Shown one piece after another: positions 32,972 to 40,513 of a DNA stretch of 45,900 nucleotides; position 1 is the first letter of the stretch; each line of letters begins with the position of its first letter. The translations under genes were made by a program, and so were the position numbers. Location: contig JAPKXZ010000009.1 of NCBI GenBank assembly GCA_026394555.1, positions 1-45,900 on the forward strand. The letters run 5' to 3'. The DNA comes from Methanothrix sp. (GTDB lineage Archaea > Halobacteriota > Methanosarcinia > Methanotrichales > Methanotrichaceae). Under the pieces are notes generated by a model. The model did no database searches and was not told the origin of the DNA. It saw only the letters and a list, made by a program, of their open reading frames with translations.

Positions 32972-34237
32972 CTAGCGTCGCCTGACCGGATACGGCTTTC
33001 TGGGTGCTGATTTGTGCGCGCTCTCCTGTCGGGACCCTCTCGCCGTGGCCCTCCCTCGATAGGAATTGGCCGATTCGGCTGCGGCCCCCACGGCCATCTT
33101 TGCCGTTTCGGAATGGTACTGGTGCTCCATGACCGCTACTTTCGTCCGTATCAGCCGTTCAATGCTGCGCAGGAAATTGCGTTCATCTGCAGCGCAAAAC
33201 GAATATGCTTTGCCATCCGCTCCGGCACGCCCCGTGCGACCGATGCGATGGATATAGCTCTCCGGCTCGTTGGGCAGATCGAAGTTAATCACATGGGATA
33301 TTTCATCAACGTCAATTCCCCTCGCGGCAATATCCGTTGCCACAAGCACCCGCAAGCGGCCGGATTTGAAATCATGCATGGCCTTGGTGCGCTGGTTTTG
33401 CGACTTGTTGCCGTGAATGGCATCGGCGTTGATCCTGCTCTTGTTGAGCGCCTCAGCGATCTTATCCGCCCGGTGCTTGGTTCGTGAGAAGATCAAGACG
33501 CGTTCCATATCTTCATCTACGATAAGCCTCTGCAATAGCGGAAACTTATTGTTTTGATCCACAAAGAAAACGCTCTGCTTGATGCACTCGAGAGTGCTGG
33601 CCTGGGGAGTGACCTCGATGCGTACGGGATCGGTGAGAAGCTTTTCTGCAAACTCGCCTGTCTCCCGGGACACGGTGGCCGAGAAGAAAAGCGATTGATG
33701 CTTTGGCGGCAGAGCTGCGACTATCCGGCGCATATCCTTGATGAAACCCATGTCAAGCATGCGGTCTATCTCATCCAGGACGAAGAACTCTACGCCCCTC
33801 AGCATAATGTAGCCCTGATTCATCAGGTCGAGCAGCCGGCCGGGTGTGGCAACCAGGACATCAACGCCTTGAGAAAGCATCTTGACCTGCGGCCCTTGAC
33901 GGACCCCACCGAATACGACTGTATGCCGGAAGCGCATAAACTGGCCGTATGTGGCAAAGCTCTGGTCTATCTGTGCGGCCAGCTCTCTGGTAGGTGCAAT
34001 AATCAGAGCGCGCGGAACTCCGGGGGGGGAGGGCCGGTGCTGTTCCGATATCTTTTGCAGTATGGGCAGCACGAATGCTGCGGTCTTGCCTGTGCCTGTC
34101 TGAGCGATGCCCATCAGGTCTTTTCCATTCAAGAGATGGGGTATAGCCAGCGTCTGTATGGGTGTCGGTGCAGTGTATCCTTCCTTGGCCAATGCTCGGC
34201 AAAGCGGATCTATGATATTTAAATTTCCAAATGACAT
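32972..34237 (-). CDS. DEAD-box ATP-dependent RNA helicase (RhlE/DeaD type)
   Basis: The 421-residue protein has all helicase motifs: Q motif YTAPTPIQTLAIPHLL, I AQTGTGKT, Ia PTRELA, Ib TPGRLLD, II DEID (Ile in place of Ala), III FSATV, IV VLIFSRTKHRAD, V LVATDIAARGIDVDEI and VI YIHRIGRTGR. A short basic tail (RGRATARGSRQESAHKSAPRKPYPVRRR) probably binds RNA. Length and tail resemble RhlE. It unwinds RNA duplexes in ribosome assembly or cold adaptation; the cold role is inferred from relatives in methanogens. The ATG at 34237 follows a long structured leader. It is monocistronic on the minus strand. Confidence 0.95.
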   Translation of the reverse strand: MSFGNLNIIDPLCRALAKEGYTAPTPIQTLAIPHLLNGKDLMGIAQTGTGKTAAFVLPILQKISEQHRPSPPGVPRALIIAPTRELAAQIDQSFATYGQFMRFRHTVVFGGVRQGPQVKMLSQGVDVLVATPGRLLDLMNQGYIMLRGVEFFVLDEIDRMLDMGFIKDMRRIVAALPPKHQSLFFSATVSRETGEFAEKLLTDPVRIEVTPQASTLECIKQSVFFVDQNNKFPLLQRLIVDEDMERVLIFSRTKHRADKIAEALNKSRINADAIHGNKSQNQRTKAMHDFKSGRLRVLVATDIAARGIDVDEISHVINFDLPNEPESYIHRIGRTGRAGADGKAYSFCAADERNFLRSIERLIRTKVAVMEHQYHSETAKMAVGAAAESANSYRGRATARGSRQESAHKSAPRKPYPVRRR

Positions 34238-34425
34238 TCTTGCCTCTAGATAATTTTAGGTTTCGATCTTTGATTTGGTTGAAGTCCTTTGATGCGGATC
34301 CGAAAAGAAACTGGTTGAGTCGTATCTGTTGTCTCTTAATACGGAGAGATACTTCAACCGGCTGCAGAGGCACTTGGGGAAGAATGCTACTTTGTTAAAA
34401 CGAAATGACAATAATATTATAATCA
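34238..34425 (-). promoter_or_regulatory. Long structured 5' leader and promoter of the DEAD-box helicase gene
   Basis: GGTTGAAGT (34277-34285) pairs with ACTTCAACC (34351-34359). Inside, CGTAT (34321) pairs with ATACG (34340), and there is a CGGATCCG palindrome. TTATAATATTATTG on the minus strand near 34410-34425 is the best TATA candidate, implying a leader of about 150 nt, long for an archaeal mRNA. Confidence 0.5.
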
Positions 34426-34812
34426 AATCCTTTTAATATCGCCTTGATTGCTTAGCAGGCCTTTCGCCTGTGCTTTTGGCAAGCATTCCTGGGAATATGC
34501 AGGCTTGGATCCATTTTTCAGAGAAAGGTGTCCCGGTACCACGTCCCAAATCGGAACATGCCACGTCGGTCGTCTCTCCTGGACCAATATTCAAGCCGTC
34601 TCTGCCATTTCCAAATCTCATTTTTTCTATTTATCCTTTTTATCGATTTCAAGAATCGATCGGTGCTCGCAAAAACATCTCAACAGCTTTTTTGAATCAA
34701 TGCAAATGAAGCCTATTAACGAGGTGCACTTTAGTCTATATACCTGTCGGTCAAATATCTGCCCGTCAAATCTTCTTGATCTTCAAAAAATCGCCATTTA
34801 ATGGATGTTTTT
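34426..34812. other. Gene-free stretch left of the integrated element
   Basis: Short frames cross this region on both strands (for example 34433-34621 minus and 34448-34801 plus), but none has a ribosome site or recognisable family. I see no RNA gene. Confidence 0.45.
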
Positions 34813-34870
34813 ATGCGGGATACGGGATTCGAACCCGCGAACTCCTGCGAGACAGGATCTTAAGTCCTGC
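34813..34870 (-). pseudogene. attL: 58-bp tRNA-Leu 3' fragment
   Basis: This is an exact copy of 43068-43125: anticodon stem-loop 3' part, long variable arm, T-arm and acceptor 3' strand with the discriminator A. Identity stops at 34871, just inside the anticodon stem/D-arm side. It is the displaced 3' end of the original host tRNA gene after site-specific integration. Confidence 0.9.
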
Positions 34871-34892
34871 TAAGGGGGTAGCTACCCCCTTA
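34871..34892. repeat. Perfect 22-bp palindrome abutting the att core
   Basis: The half-site TAAGGGGGTAG is followed by its exact reverse complement, starting at the first base after the tRNA-derived core. It is a candidate integrase/excisionase arm site or a hairpin terminator. It is not present next to the right att. Confidence 0.7.
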
Positions 34893-34974
34893 ACCCCTTT
34901 GATATTGATTTTAATGATGGATCTCTTTCAAGGGATCTTATTCTATTGTTTGGACTGCTTCGCGAGGTGTAAGG

Positions 34975-35841
34975 ATGAGGCAGAAGTTACAGGCTATATC
35001 TTGGGACTTACCAGGGAATGACACCAAGCTTAGACGATTCAAGCGATATTTAAAGAATAGAGGAGTAAGACCAAGCACATTGGAAGATTACCTTTTCCGA
35101 GTATCAAAGTATTTTGAATTTTGTGGTGATAAGGAACCATCACCTGAAATGGCACAAAAATACAGAGATCATTTGCTAGATCGAAATTTATCAAATTCTT
35201 CTGTCGCTAATTACTCATTTGCGATAAAAGACTATCATAAAATGTTAGGGCAAGATATAAAATTCCCTAATCTTAAACGGGCTAATGAAATACCGTTTTT
35301 CTTTACATCCTCCGAAGTTAACAAAATATTTGATAAAATAAATAATATCAAGCATCTCGCGATGTTTAAAACCGCTTTTTATGCGTGCCTTCGTGCATCG
35401 GAGCTTTGTAACCTCGATATAGAGGATATTAATCTCGTTAATCAAGCCCTTATTGTTAGAGACGGCAAAGGCGGCAAAACTGCAGTTGCCTATTTAAGTG
35501 AAGAAGCTGTTGAAACCTTACGCGAATACTTATCAGTTAGACCAGATTTTGAACTTGAAGGCAGAAGGCCATTGTTTTTTACAGATTATGGAAGCCGATT
35601 TAACCGCAAAGAAATCTACCGCTTAACAATTTATTTTAAAGAACGTGCTGGAATAACCAAGAAAGGCGGTGCACATGTTCTCTTTAGACATACTCCTGCC
35701 TCATTAATGGTAAAAAATGGTTGTGATTTGCTTACTATTCAGCTTGTAATGAGACACAATAACATAACTACTACAATGAGATATTTGCATTTAGCTGATG
35801 ATGTCAAAAGATCAAAATACGACCAATTTTTGAGGTTATAA
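34975..35841 (+). CDS. int: Tyrosine recombinase / integrase
   Basis: The 288-residue protein has an N-terminal SAM-like core-binding domain (about 18-95: RFKRYLKNRGVRPSTLEDYLFRVSKYFEFC) and a catalytic domain with Arg in FYACLRASELCNLDIEDI, Lys in IVRDGKGGKTAVAYLSEEA, AHVLFRHTPASLM, and MRHNNITTTMRYLHLADDVK holding the second His and the catalytic Tyr. Box II normally reads HxLRHTFA; here one residue is inserted (HVLFRHTPA), which may affect activity. GAGGTG precedes ATG 34975. Its position 100 bp from attL and the XerA-like size indicate that it integrated the element into tRNA-Leu. It is followed at 13 bp by a small DNA-binding-type gene. Confidence 0.93.
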   Translation: MRQKLQAISWDLPGNDTKLRRFKRYLKNRGVRPSTLEDYLFRVSKYFEFCGDKEPSPEMAQKYRDHLLDRNLSNSSVANYSFAIKDYHKMLGQDIKFPNLKRANEIPFFFTSSEVNKIFDKINNIKHLAMFKTAFYACLRASELCNLDIEDINLVNQALIVRDGKGGKTAVAYLSEEAVETLREYLSVRPDFELEGRRPLFFTDYGSRFNRKEIYRLTIYFKERAGITKKGGAHVLFRHTPASLMVKNGCDLLTIQLVMRHNNITTTMRYLHLADDVKRSKYDQFLRL

Positions 35842-35854
35842 AGGGCTGATATTC

Positions 35855-36268
35855 ATGGAATCCGCACTTATCACAATACCGATCTCTGAATATCAGCGAT
35901 TAATTGAAGGGATCTCTGAGATATCAAAGCTTCGGGCCAAGATAGCAGAGCTGGAAGCCCGCCAGGACACGGATATAGAGCGTTTGGCCTTGGACATCGC
36001 CCTTGATAGGCAAAGGCTGGCAAAGCTAGAGAAGATCGAGCCACAGCCACTACAGAAAGACAGAGGCGAGATCCTCCGGGCCTTGCTCGCGGCAAATGGC
36101 GGCAAGATGCTCGCGAAGGATGCACGCCAAAAACTAAGGATGGATAAAGGCAATTTTTCGCGATTATTGGATACTCTGAAAGATCATATTGATATCAAGC
36201 CGCTAAATTCTGATAAGAGGAAATTGCTATTAATTATAAAAAGTCGTGAATTAGTTGTACACAACTAA
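35855..36268 (+). CDS. Small coiled-coil plus winged-helix-like protein of the element
   Basis: The 137-residue product starts SALITIPISEYQRLIEGISEISKLRAKIAELEARQDTDIERLALDIALDRQRLAKLEKIE, a coiled coil of about 60 residues. A helix-rich basic domain follows: RGEILRALLAANGGKMLAKDARQKLRMDKGNFSRLLDTLKDHIDIKPLNSDKRKLLLIIK. The second half reads like a winged helix (two helices, recognition helix KGNFSRLLDTL, then a basic strand). The stop codon lies inside the first of two 25-bp palindromic copies, so it may bind those sites. It is cotranscribed with the integrase and could be a directionality or copy-control factor; this is inference. Confidence 0.68.
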   Translation: MESALITIPISEYQRLIEGISEISKLRAKIAELEARQDTDIERLALDIALDRQRLAKLEKIEPQPLQKDRGEILRALLAANGGKMLAKDARQKLRMDKGNFSRLLDTLKDHIDIKPLNSDKRKLLLIIKSRELVVHN

Positions 36269-36275
36269 CAACTAA
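36251..36275 (-). repeat. Palindromic 25-bp element, copy 1 (inverted)
   Basis: TTAGTTGT, 2 bp, ACAACTAA, followed by a further CAACTAA half-site. The reverse complement matches copy 2 at 36417-36441 in 21 of 25 positions. Two of the four differences are paired across the dyad, keeping the symmetry. Confidence 0.7.
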
Positions 36276-36416
36276 TTTAGCGATCTTTAGCTAAGACTTA
36301 GGTTTCGCATTAATCGCATTGGAATTTATGCGATTATATGATATTGATTACTTTGAGATAGAGATGAATATAAAGTAATATATTATAAATAGTGGTATTA
36401 GGGTTATTAGAGAAAA

Positions 36417-36441
36417 TTGGTTGTTGGTTGTATACAACCAA
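36417..36441 (+). repeat. Palindromic 25-bp element, copy 2
   Basis: A TTGGTTG half-site is followed by the perfect 18-bp palindrome whose half is TTGGTTGTA (36424-36441). With copy 1 it brackets the 140-bp gap between two convergent genes of the element. Confidence 0.7.
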
Positions 36442-36452
36442 TTAGAAACTTT

Positions 36453-36998
36453 TTAAATAGGTAGTTTTCCCACCATTTCAACGTGAATTGTTTTTAGCAG
36501 ACCAAGTGTTCCGTCATCCCACGGATAATAGGAATTTATTGATACTTTGGTATCACCGGACATGTTGAACATCGGCCAATATTGTGCAATAAACCGGTTA
36601 GAATCTCCCTCGTAGTTCTCTCCTACTCCAAGAATACCTGATTTGCCATCGATTATTCTATCATATGTATCATAGTCGTAATATGGTGAATTTAAAAGAG
36701 TATCTCTGATATTAGATTTCATCTCATCAATGTCCTTGTTCATTTGATTACTCGAAAAATAACTTATAGTAATGAATGCAATATTGTTGCTGTCGTTTAT
36801 TTCTGTCTGGTAACTAACGTAAGATATGCCACCGTAAGTCTCTGCATATTCAACAGGTATGGTATTATTGATACTATATTCGTGTGTCGTGTTTAGATCA
36901 AATGAAACCTTGTATGGCCCCATAGTCAAGGATTCTTGTTTTGCTATAGATACCGACACTAACAGCAAAGATAGGATCAAAATTAGTAATATTCTCAT
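36453..36998 (-). CDS. Secreted protein of unknown function carried by the element
   Basis: The 181-residue product has a clear signal peptide (MRILLILILSLLLVSVSIAKQ) followed by a beta-rich, Tyr/Asn-rich domain (GPYKVSFDLNTTHEYSINNT, TYGGISYVSYQTEINDSNNIAFITISYFSS, IDEMKSNIRDTLLNSPYYDYD, SGILGVGENYEGDSNRFIAQYWPMFN, VSINSYYPWDDGTLGLLKTIHVEMV). Several N-x-S/T sequons would be glycosylated outside the cell. The family is not recognised, although the layout resembles short methanogen exoproteins. It converges with the integrase operon. As cargo it could alter the host surface or exclude other elements; no evidence decides this. Confidence 0.7.
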   Translation of the reverse strand: MRILLILILSLLLVSVSIAKQESLTMGPYKVSFDLNTTHEYSINNTIPVEYAETYGGISYVSYQTEINDSNNIAFITISYFSSNQMNKDIDEMKSNIRDTLLNSPYYDYDTYDRIIDGKSGILGVGENYEGDSNRFIAQYWPMFNMSGDTKVSINSYYPWDDGTLGLLKTIHVEMVGKLPI

Positions 36999-37619
36999 AA
37001 CTTGTGGTTGAACTTTCTAGCAAAAAAGGTTTTGGTGGTCATCTCTAGAATTGCGACAAGTCTTTTTTTCCTAGCTTCTTCTTATAACTCTATCCTTCTG
37101 ACAAAGCAGATAAAAATAGGAGCGACTACGTGTAACTTTCAGGAATATGCTTAAAATCGCTATGCTCTAAAAGAGCCAAATATTATTATAAATACACTTC
37201 TAGCTCGATCATCATGGGTTTGCGATATGGAAAATAGGTTTACAAAATGGTGTCGGTGCATATCGATTATACCGATAGCAGAGAGAAAAACGATTCATAC
37301 CTATAAACTATGAAATGGCTTGTTTGTTCAAATAGCTTTTTCCCCTATTTTGGCCCTTCCAAGTGCTACCATATATAACTTGTAAGTAAATGGTCCCCCC
37401 GTTGCGACGGGACCCACCATTTACCTTTTCATAATCCCTTAACTATTCTTCGATTTTTAATAAGTACTTTGATAATTAATTTGGCCTATATAAGTTCTAT
37501 TGGTATGGATCAGTCTTTTTAACTTCTATCAATTATTTTGAATTAAGGGATAGAGGGAGCAAAAAGACGTGGAATACGTGGTTTTGGCAAAGAGTTTTTC
37601 TCAGAATATCTAAATAAAT
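36999..37619. other. Gene-free part of the element
   Basis: No frame with a ribosome site is seen between the secreted-protein gene and the CTATAG tract. The only clear structure is the hairpin at 37386-37424. Confidence 0.5.
37386..37424. repeat. Strong two-part hairpin
   Basis: GTAAATGGT (37386-37394) pairs with ACCATTTAC (37416-37424), and inside it CCCGT (37398-37402) pairs with ACGGG (37407-37411) around TGCG. It is a G/C-rich island in AT-rich DNA, about 200 bp from the CTATAG tract. It could be part of a replication origin, a transfer site or an RNA. Confidence 0.65.
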
Positions 37620-37897
37620 CTATAGCAAAGAAACCATCATCGGCAAGCACATCTATAGCAGCACCCAAAAAAAACCGCTATCAAGATAGCTGCTATAGAT
37701 AATGCGAAAAAATGGCCTATAAACTTTTTATTATATACGATCTAGATTTATACATAAATGTTATACTCTATTTATCTATAGTTCTATAGCATTTAAAGGA
37801 AAAGAGGTTAATAGATAGTGTTTTAACCTGCTATAGATTTGCTATAAATGCTATAGATATTTTAAAAACAAATAGCAGCAAAATTAAGCTGCTATAG
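37620..37897. repeat. CTATAG-rich iteron-like tract, candidate replication origin
   Basis: The palindromic hexamer CTATAG occurs at 37620, 37653, 37693, 37776, 37784, 37831, 37851 and 37892, mostly as gCTATAGat or tCTATAGca, with near copies such as gctataaat at 37841. Two hairpins are embedded: GCTATC/GATAGC at 37677-37690, and TAGCAGC/GCTGCTA at 37873-37894. The tract is very AT-rich and ends about 30 bp from the 3' end of the replication helicase gene. Confidence 0.6.
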
Positions 37898-37927
37898 ATG
37901 TCTTCTTTTAAAAAAATTAGTTGATTT

Positions 37928-39346
37928 TTATAAAATATTACCTTCTTTCCATATATCAAACGATTCTTCATTGAAAGTAGTATTAGGCCATATTGCAACA
38001 GATTTACCTTTAACATGTGTTCCGCTATTGCTTTTACCTTCTAACCAACTAACATTCTTAGTTATCCATCTGCCAAAAAGATTTTGGTTTTTATTTGATA
38101 TTTTCAATTTTTCACAATATTGTTTATAAAAATTATATAAATCCACTTTGACACAATAAAAACCTGGGGTTTCACTAACGAATTTATCAAAGAAATTCTC
38201 CTCTGGTTTTGATCTTTCAGAATACATCTCTTTAGCTTCCGCCGTTGTTAGCTGATTAGTAAAGGCATTTCTCTTAATTAGATCCGGCAAAAGCTTAATG
38301 GCCTTGTTAAATAATCCTGATAGCTCTTCAGGACTTGTTAATGAGTCCAAAAAATTTTTATCATAGTCTTCTTTTGTGTAAACATGCTCAAATTTTGCGA
38401 TCTCTACTCTTTTGGCAAAACCTGCTATATCTTCCTCTATAGGCGGTATTATGTTTGTGCAAAATATTAGTTTTGCAAAATTAATATAGTTAATGGAGGA
38501 TTTATATAAATCGCGTGCTCTAATTGGATCAGTATTACTAATTAAACTTTTGATAATGCCGGTATTGCCTATCATATCTTTACTTAATTCACTGCAAAGA
38601 TTTGCCAACTTACCGAAAAATTCAACTAATGCCGGTTTATCTTTTACTATATCTTGAAGGGATACCGAAGATTTATTTTGAGTACCTACAAACTTAATCA
38701 GGATGTCCAAGAATACGCTTTTTCCCGTATTTGGCGGCCCAAATAAGATTAAGAATTTCTGTATTGGATAACTTCGATAAAGCAAATAGGCCACAAATTC
38801 ATAAAGCTTAGTGATATCTTTGGGCCTTGCCGCTACTTCAAGCATTTTATCAATATTTGGGCATGTAGCAACTGGATCATAGATAACTGGTATTTGTATA
38901 ATACTTAGATATTCAGGATCATGCTCTTTAAATTCTCCCTTAGACCAATTGTATAACCCATTCTTCATATTAATTATAAATATATCTTTATCAAAATCTT
39001 CTAATTTTATTCTGCTTAATGTCTGAATTTTATATATTATTTCGGTTTGCATTTTTTTGTTAGAAATAGATTCTCCATATGGATTATATAGATTGAAAAA
39101 CATGTTTGTCAAATATGTTCTTATGACATCTTCGGCAGCGCTTTTATAAACCCCATTTTCATAGAAATACATTTCTTTACCAATGGTTTTTATATGCATT
39201 TCACTTTCTATATATTTTGCGCACTTATCTGCAAGAATGCTTTCTATATTCTGATCTTCATCAATTTGCAAAAGTGATCTTTGCAAACCAGAAATAAATA
39301 ATATCTTTGGCGTGCTATCAGATTTACAAGAAGTATTAGCAGCCAT
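37928..39346 (-). CDS. D5/P4-type SF3 replication helicase (primase-helicase C-terminal type)
   Basis: This protein of about 472 residues has a D5_N-like region (about 30-180: YFYENGVYKSAAEDVIRTYLTNMF, FIINMKNGLYNWSKGEFKEHDPEYLSIIQIPVIYDPVATCP). The SF3 ATPase has Walker A LFGPPNTGKS near 205, Walker B-like LANLCSELS, motif C FAKLIFCTNIIPP, and the arginine region GFAKRVEIAKFE. A winged-helix-like end follows (VDLYNFYKQYCEKLKISNKNQNLFGRWITKNVSWLEG). No primase domain is fused, so it is the helicase half of a plasmid/virus replication module. ATG 39346 has GGTGG upstream; GTG 39358 is in frame too. It is the last gene of the minus-strand operon and lies next to the origin-like tract. Confidence 0.88.
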   Translation of the reverse strand: MAANTSCKSDSTPKILFISGLQRSLLQIDEDQNIESILADKCAKYIESEMHIKTIGKEMYFYENGVYKSAAEDVIRTYLTNMFFNLYNPYGESISNKKMQTEIIYKIQTLSRIKLEDFDKDIFIINMKNGLYNWSKGEFKEHDPEYLSIIQIPVIYDPVATCPNIDKMLEVAARPKDITKLYEFVAYLLYRSYPIQKFLILFGPPNTGKSVFLDILIKFVGTQNKSSVSLQDIVKDKPALVEFFGKLANLCSELSKDMIGNTGIIKSLISNTDPIRARDLYKSSINYINFAKLIFCTNIIPPIEEDIAGFAKRVEIAKFEHVYTKEDYDKNFLDSLTSPEELSGLFNKAIKLLPDLIKRNAFTNQLTTAEAKEMYSERSKPEENFFDKFVSETPGFYCVKVDLYNFYKQYCEKLKISNKNQNLFGRWITKNVSWLEGKSNSGTHVKGKSVAIWPNTTFNEESFDIWKEGNIL

Positions 39347-39347
39347 G

Positions 39348-39575
39348 CTAAACGCCACCCTGATGCTTAATTAATCTGATATCCATTATAGCAGATTTGG
39401 CAACAGAGACGATACTTCCATCTTTCCTTTCTATTGTGAGGAATAGCTTGGATACTCTGATTAGCCTTCCATGTAATGGTTCCGGTTGATTGCATATACG
39501 TGAAATTATAATTTTATTCTGGAATTCTGCAAATTCCTCATTATCCGTGATAGGATTAGTATTATTTATATCCAT
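39348..39575 (-). CDS. Small beta-rich protein, possible Sm/SH3-like fold (element)
   Basis: The 75-residue protein ends in EPLHGRLIRVSKLFLTIERKDGSIVSVAKSAIMDIRLIKHQ. The alternation of short strands (LHGRLIRV, LFLTIER, SIVSVAKSAIMDIRL) is what a small Sm-like or SH3-like barrel would show, and the ending KSAIMDIRL parallels KYHIIDIKI in the gene at 40021 and KFSIKMIRL at 40514. No family is recognised with certainty. GGAGTTG stands upstream of the ATG. The stop codon overlaps the start region of the helicase gene, so the two are translated together. RNA or DNA binding is a guess. Confidence 0.65.
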   Translation of the reverse strand: MDINNTNPITDNEEFAEFQNKIIISRICNQPEPLHGRLIRVSKLFLTIERKDGSIVSVAKSAIMDIRLIKHQGGV

Positions 39576-39599
39576 AGTTTTACAACTCCTTATATTTTT

Positions 39600-39737
39600 T
39601 CACATGCTTGATAATTCCGCTAGATCTTTTATGAACTTCTCTTTTTGCTCGATTGCCTTAATAGAGTCCTTTCTGATTTTTTCTAACCAATTTTTATAAT
39701 TACTTTTCGTATTTTTCGTTCTTGAATTTCCTGTCAT
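39600..39737 (-). CDS. 45-residue basic peptide gene of the element operon
   Basis: ATG 39737 to TGA 39600-39602 encodes a highly charged helix-forming peptide starting MTGNSRTKNTKSNYKNWLEK, rich in Lys (KNTKSNYK, EKIRKDSIKAIEQKEKFIKDLAE). GAGGT lies about 9 nt before the ATG, and the gene is spaced 24 bp from the next small gene. It is in the same direction as its neighbours. No family is recognised; a DNA-binding or coiled-coil accessory role is possible. Confidence 0.55.
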   Translation of the reverse strand: MTGNSRTKNTKSNYKNWLEKIRKDSIKAIEQKEKFIKDLAELSSM

Positions 39738-39842
39738 AATTCCATTACCTCTTTTTTTTGTCGATATTTTATAATAGCAGAAAAATAGAATTTTTAGAAA
39801 GCATCAGCATGATATTTTACAGTGATGTTTTCTTAAATTCAA

Positions 39843-39915
39843 TTTCCGCCTATCGTTATTTCTTTTTCATTTTCCTTGCGGAAACTGAAGGGTTTAGGCG
39901 GCCAAACCTAAACCC
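39843..39915 (-). other. Double-hairpin intergenic structure in the element operon
   Basis: TTTCCGC (39843-39849) pairs with GCGGAAA (39878-39884), and GGGTTTAGG (39890-39898) pairs with CCTAAACCC (39907-39915). It lies between the genes at 40021 and 39737, so it may terminate, attenuate or process the operon transcript, or mark a separate small RNA. Confidence 0.5.
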
Positions 39916-40020
39916 AAAATAACAAGCATTAATAGTCTTGCAATCTATTTAAATCTATCTATGACTTTGTATATTAGTTAACGAAAACTATTAACTTTTA
40001 TTTCTAAGGTGTTTATTTTA

Positions 40021-40263
40021 CTAAAGTATTTCCAAATTCCGCTGCTCAGAATTCATTTGCCCGATATTTCGGTAGTATCCTGTACAAATTTTAATATCTA
40101 TAATATGATATTTTCTGAGCAAACTCCTAAATCCATGTGAGTTTTCTACCATCACAAAATCATTATTCATTGAGACGACTTTTGCAGCAATCGAAAACTT
40201 TCCTTTTGAATCATATGTCAATATATTACAAATTTGATTTATCCAATTTCTTTGTATTTCCAT
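40021..40263 (-). CDS. Small beta-rich protein, possible Sm/SH3-like fold (element)
   Basis: The product of about 80 residues reads MEIQRNWINQICNILTYDSK, then GKFSIAAKVVSMNNDFVMVENSHGFRSLLRKYHIIDIKICTGYYRN. The run FSIAAKVVSMNNDFVMVENSHGFRSLLRKYHIIDIK has the spacing of a five-strand Sm-like barrel and is similar in layout to the proteins at 39348 and 40514. ATG 40263 is preferred because GGAGCTGGTGA stands directly upstream; ATG 40290 lacks a site. It lies in the minus-strand operon of the element, with the double hairpin downstream. Function is unknown. Confidence 0.62.
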   Translation of the reverse strand: MEIQRNWINQICNILTYDSKGKFSIAAKVVSMNNDFVMVENSHGFRSLLRKYHIIDIKICTGYYRNIGQMNSEQRNLEIL

Positions 40264-40276
40264 TTTCACCAGCTCC

Positions 40277-40411
40277 TTATTCCCAATCATCTTTTTTCAT
40301 AGTATCGGTAAATATTTGTATCAACAAATTTCTATAAACAATTATATGGTGCCGTTTTCGCATATTCTTACATTGTAAAATTTCTTCAGGATTTAATTTC
40401 TTCAATCTCAT
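40277..40411 (-). CDS. 44-residue basic peptide gene of the element operon
   Basis: ATG 40411 opens a 44-codon frame: MRLKKLNPEEILQCKNMRKR then HHIIVYRNLLIQIFTDTMKK. AGGAGTTG about 8 nt upstream supports this start over a 66-codon frame beginning at 40477. The peptide is basic with a Cys and a probable amphipathic C-terminal helix. It ends 13 bp before the next gene in the operon. No family is recognised. Confidence 0.5.
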   Translation of the reverse strand: MRLKKLNPEEILQCKNMRKRHHIIVYRNLLIQIFTDTMKKDDWE

Positions 40412-40513
40412 CTTTTTATCAACTCCTATATATTTATATAATAGATTGCATAAATCTTCTCCTGAATTAATTATCAAGCATTCAAAAAATTAAAATGATT
40501 TGTCACAAATCCC

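Noticed and set aside
33014-34222. Plus-strand frames opposite the DEAD-box helicase gene
   Set aside because: The minus strand encodes a complete helicase with all motifs; these frames are shadows.
34433-34801. Frames on both strands left of the integrated element
   Set aside because: They resemble no family, have no start signals and are mutually overlapping; treated as gene-free.
34776-35021. 81-codon frame running through the tRNA fragment into the integrase start
   Set aside because: It translates the tRNA 3' copy and the palindrome; no ribosome site.
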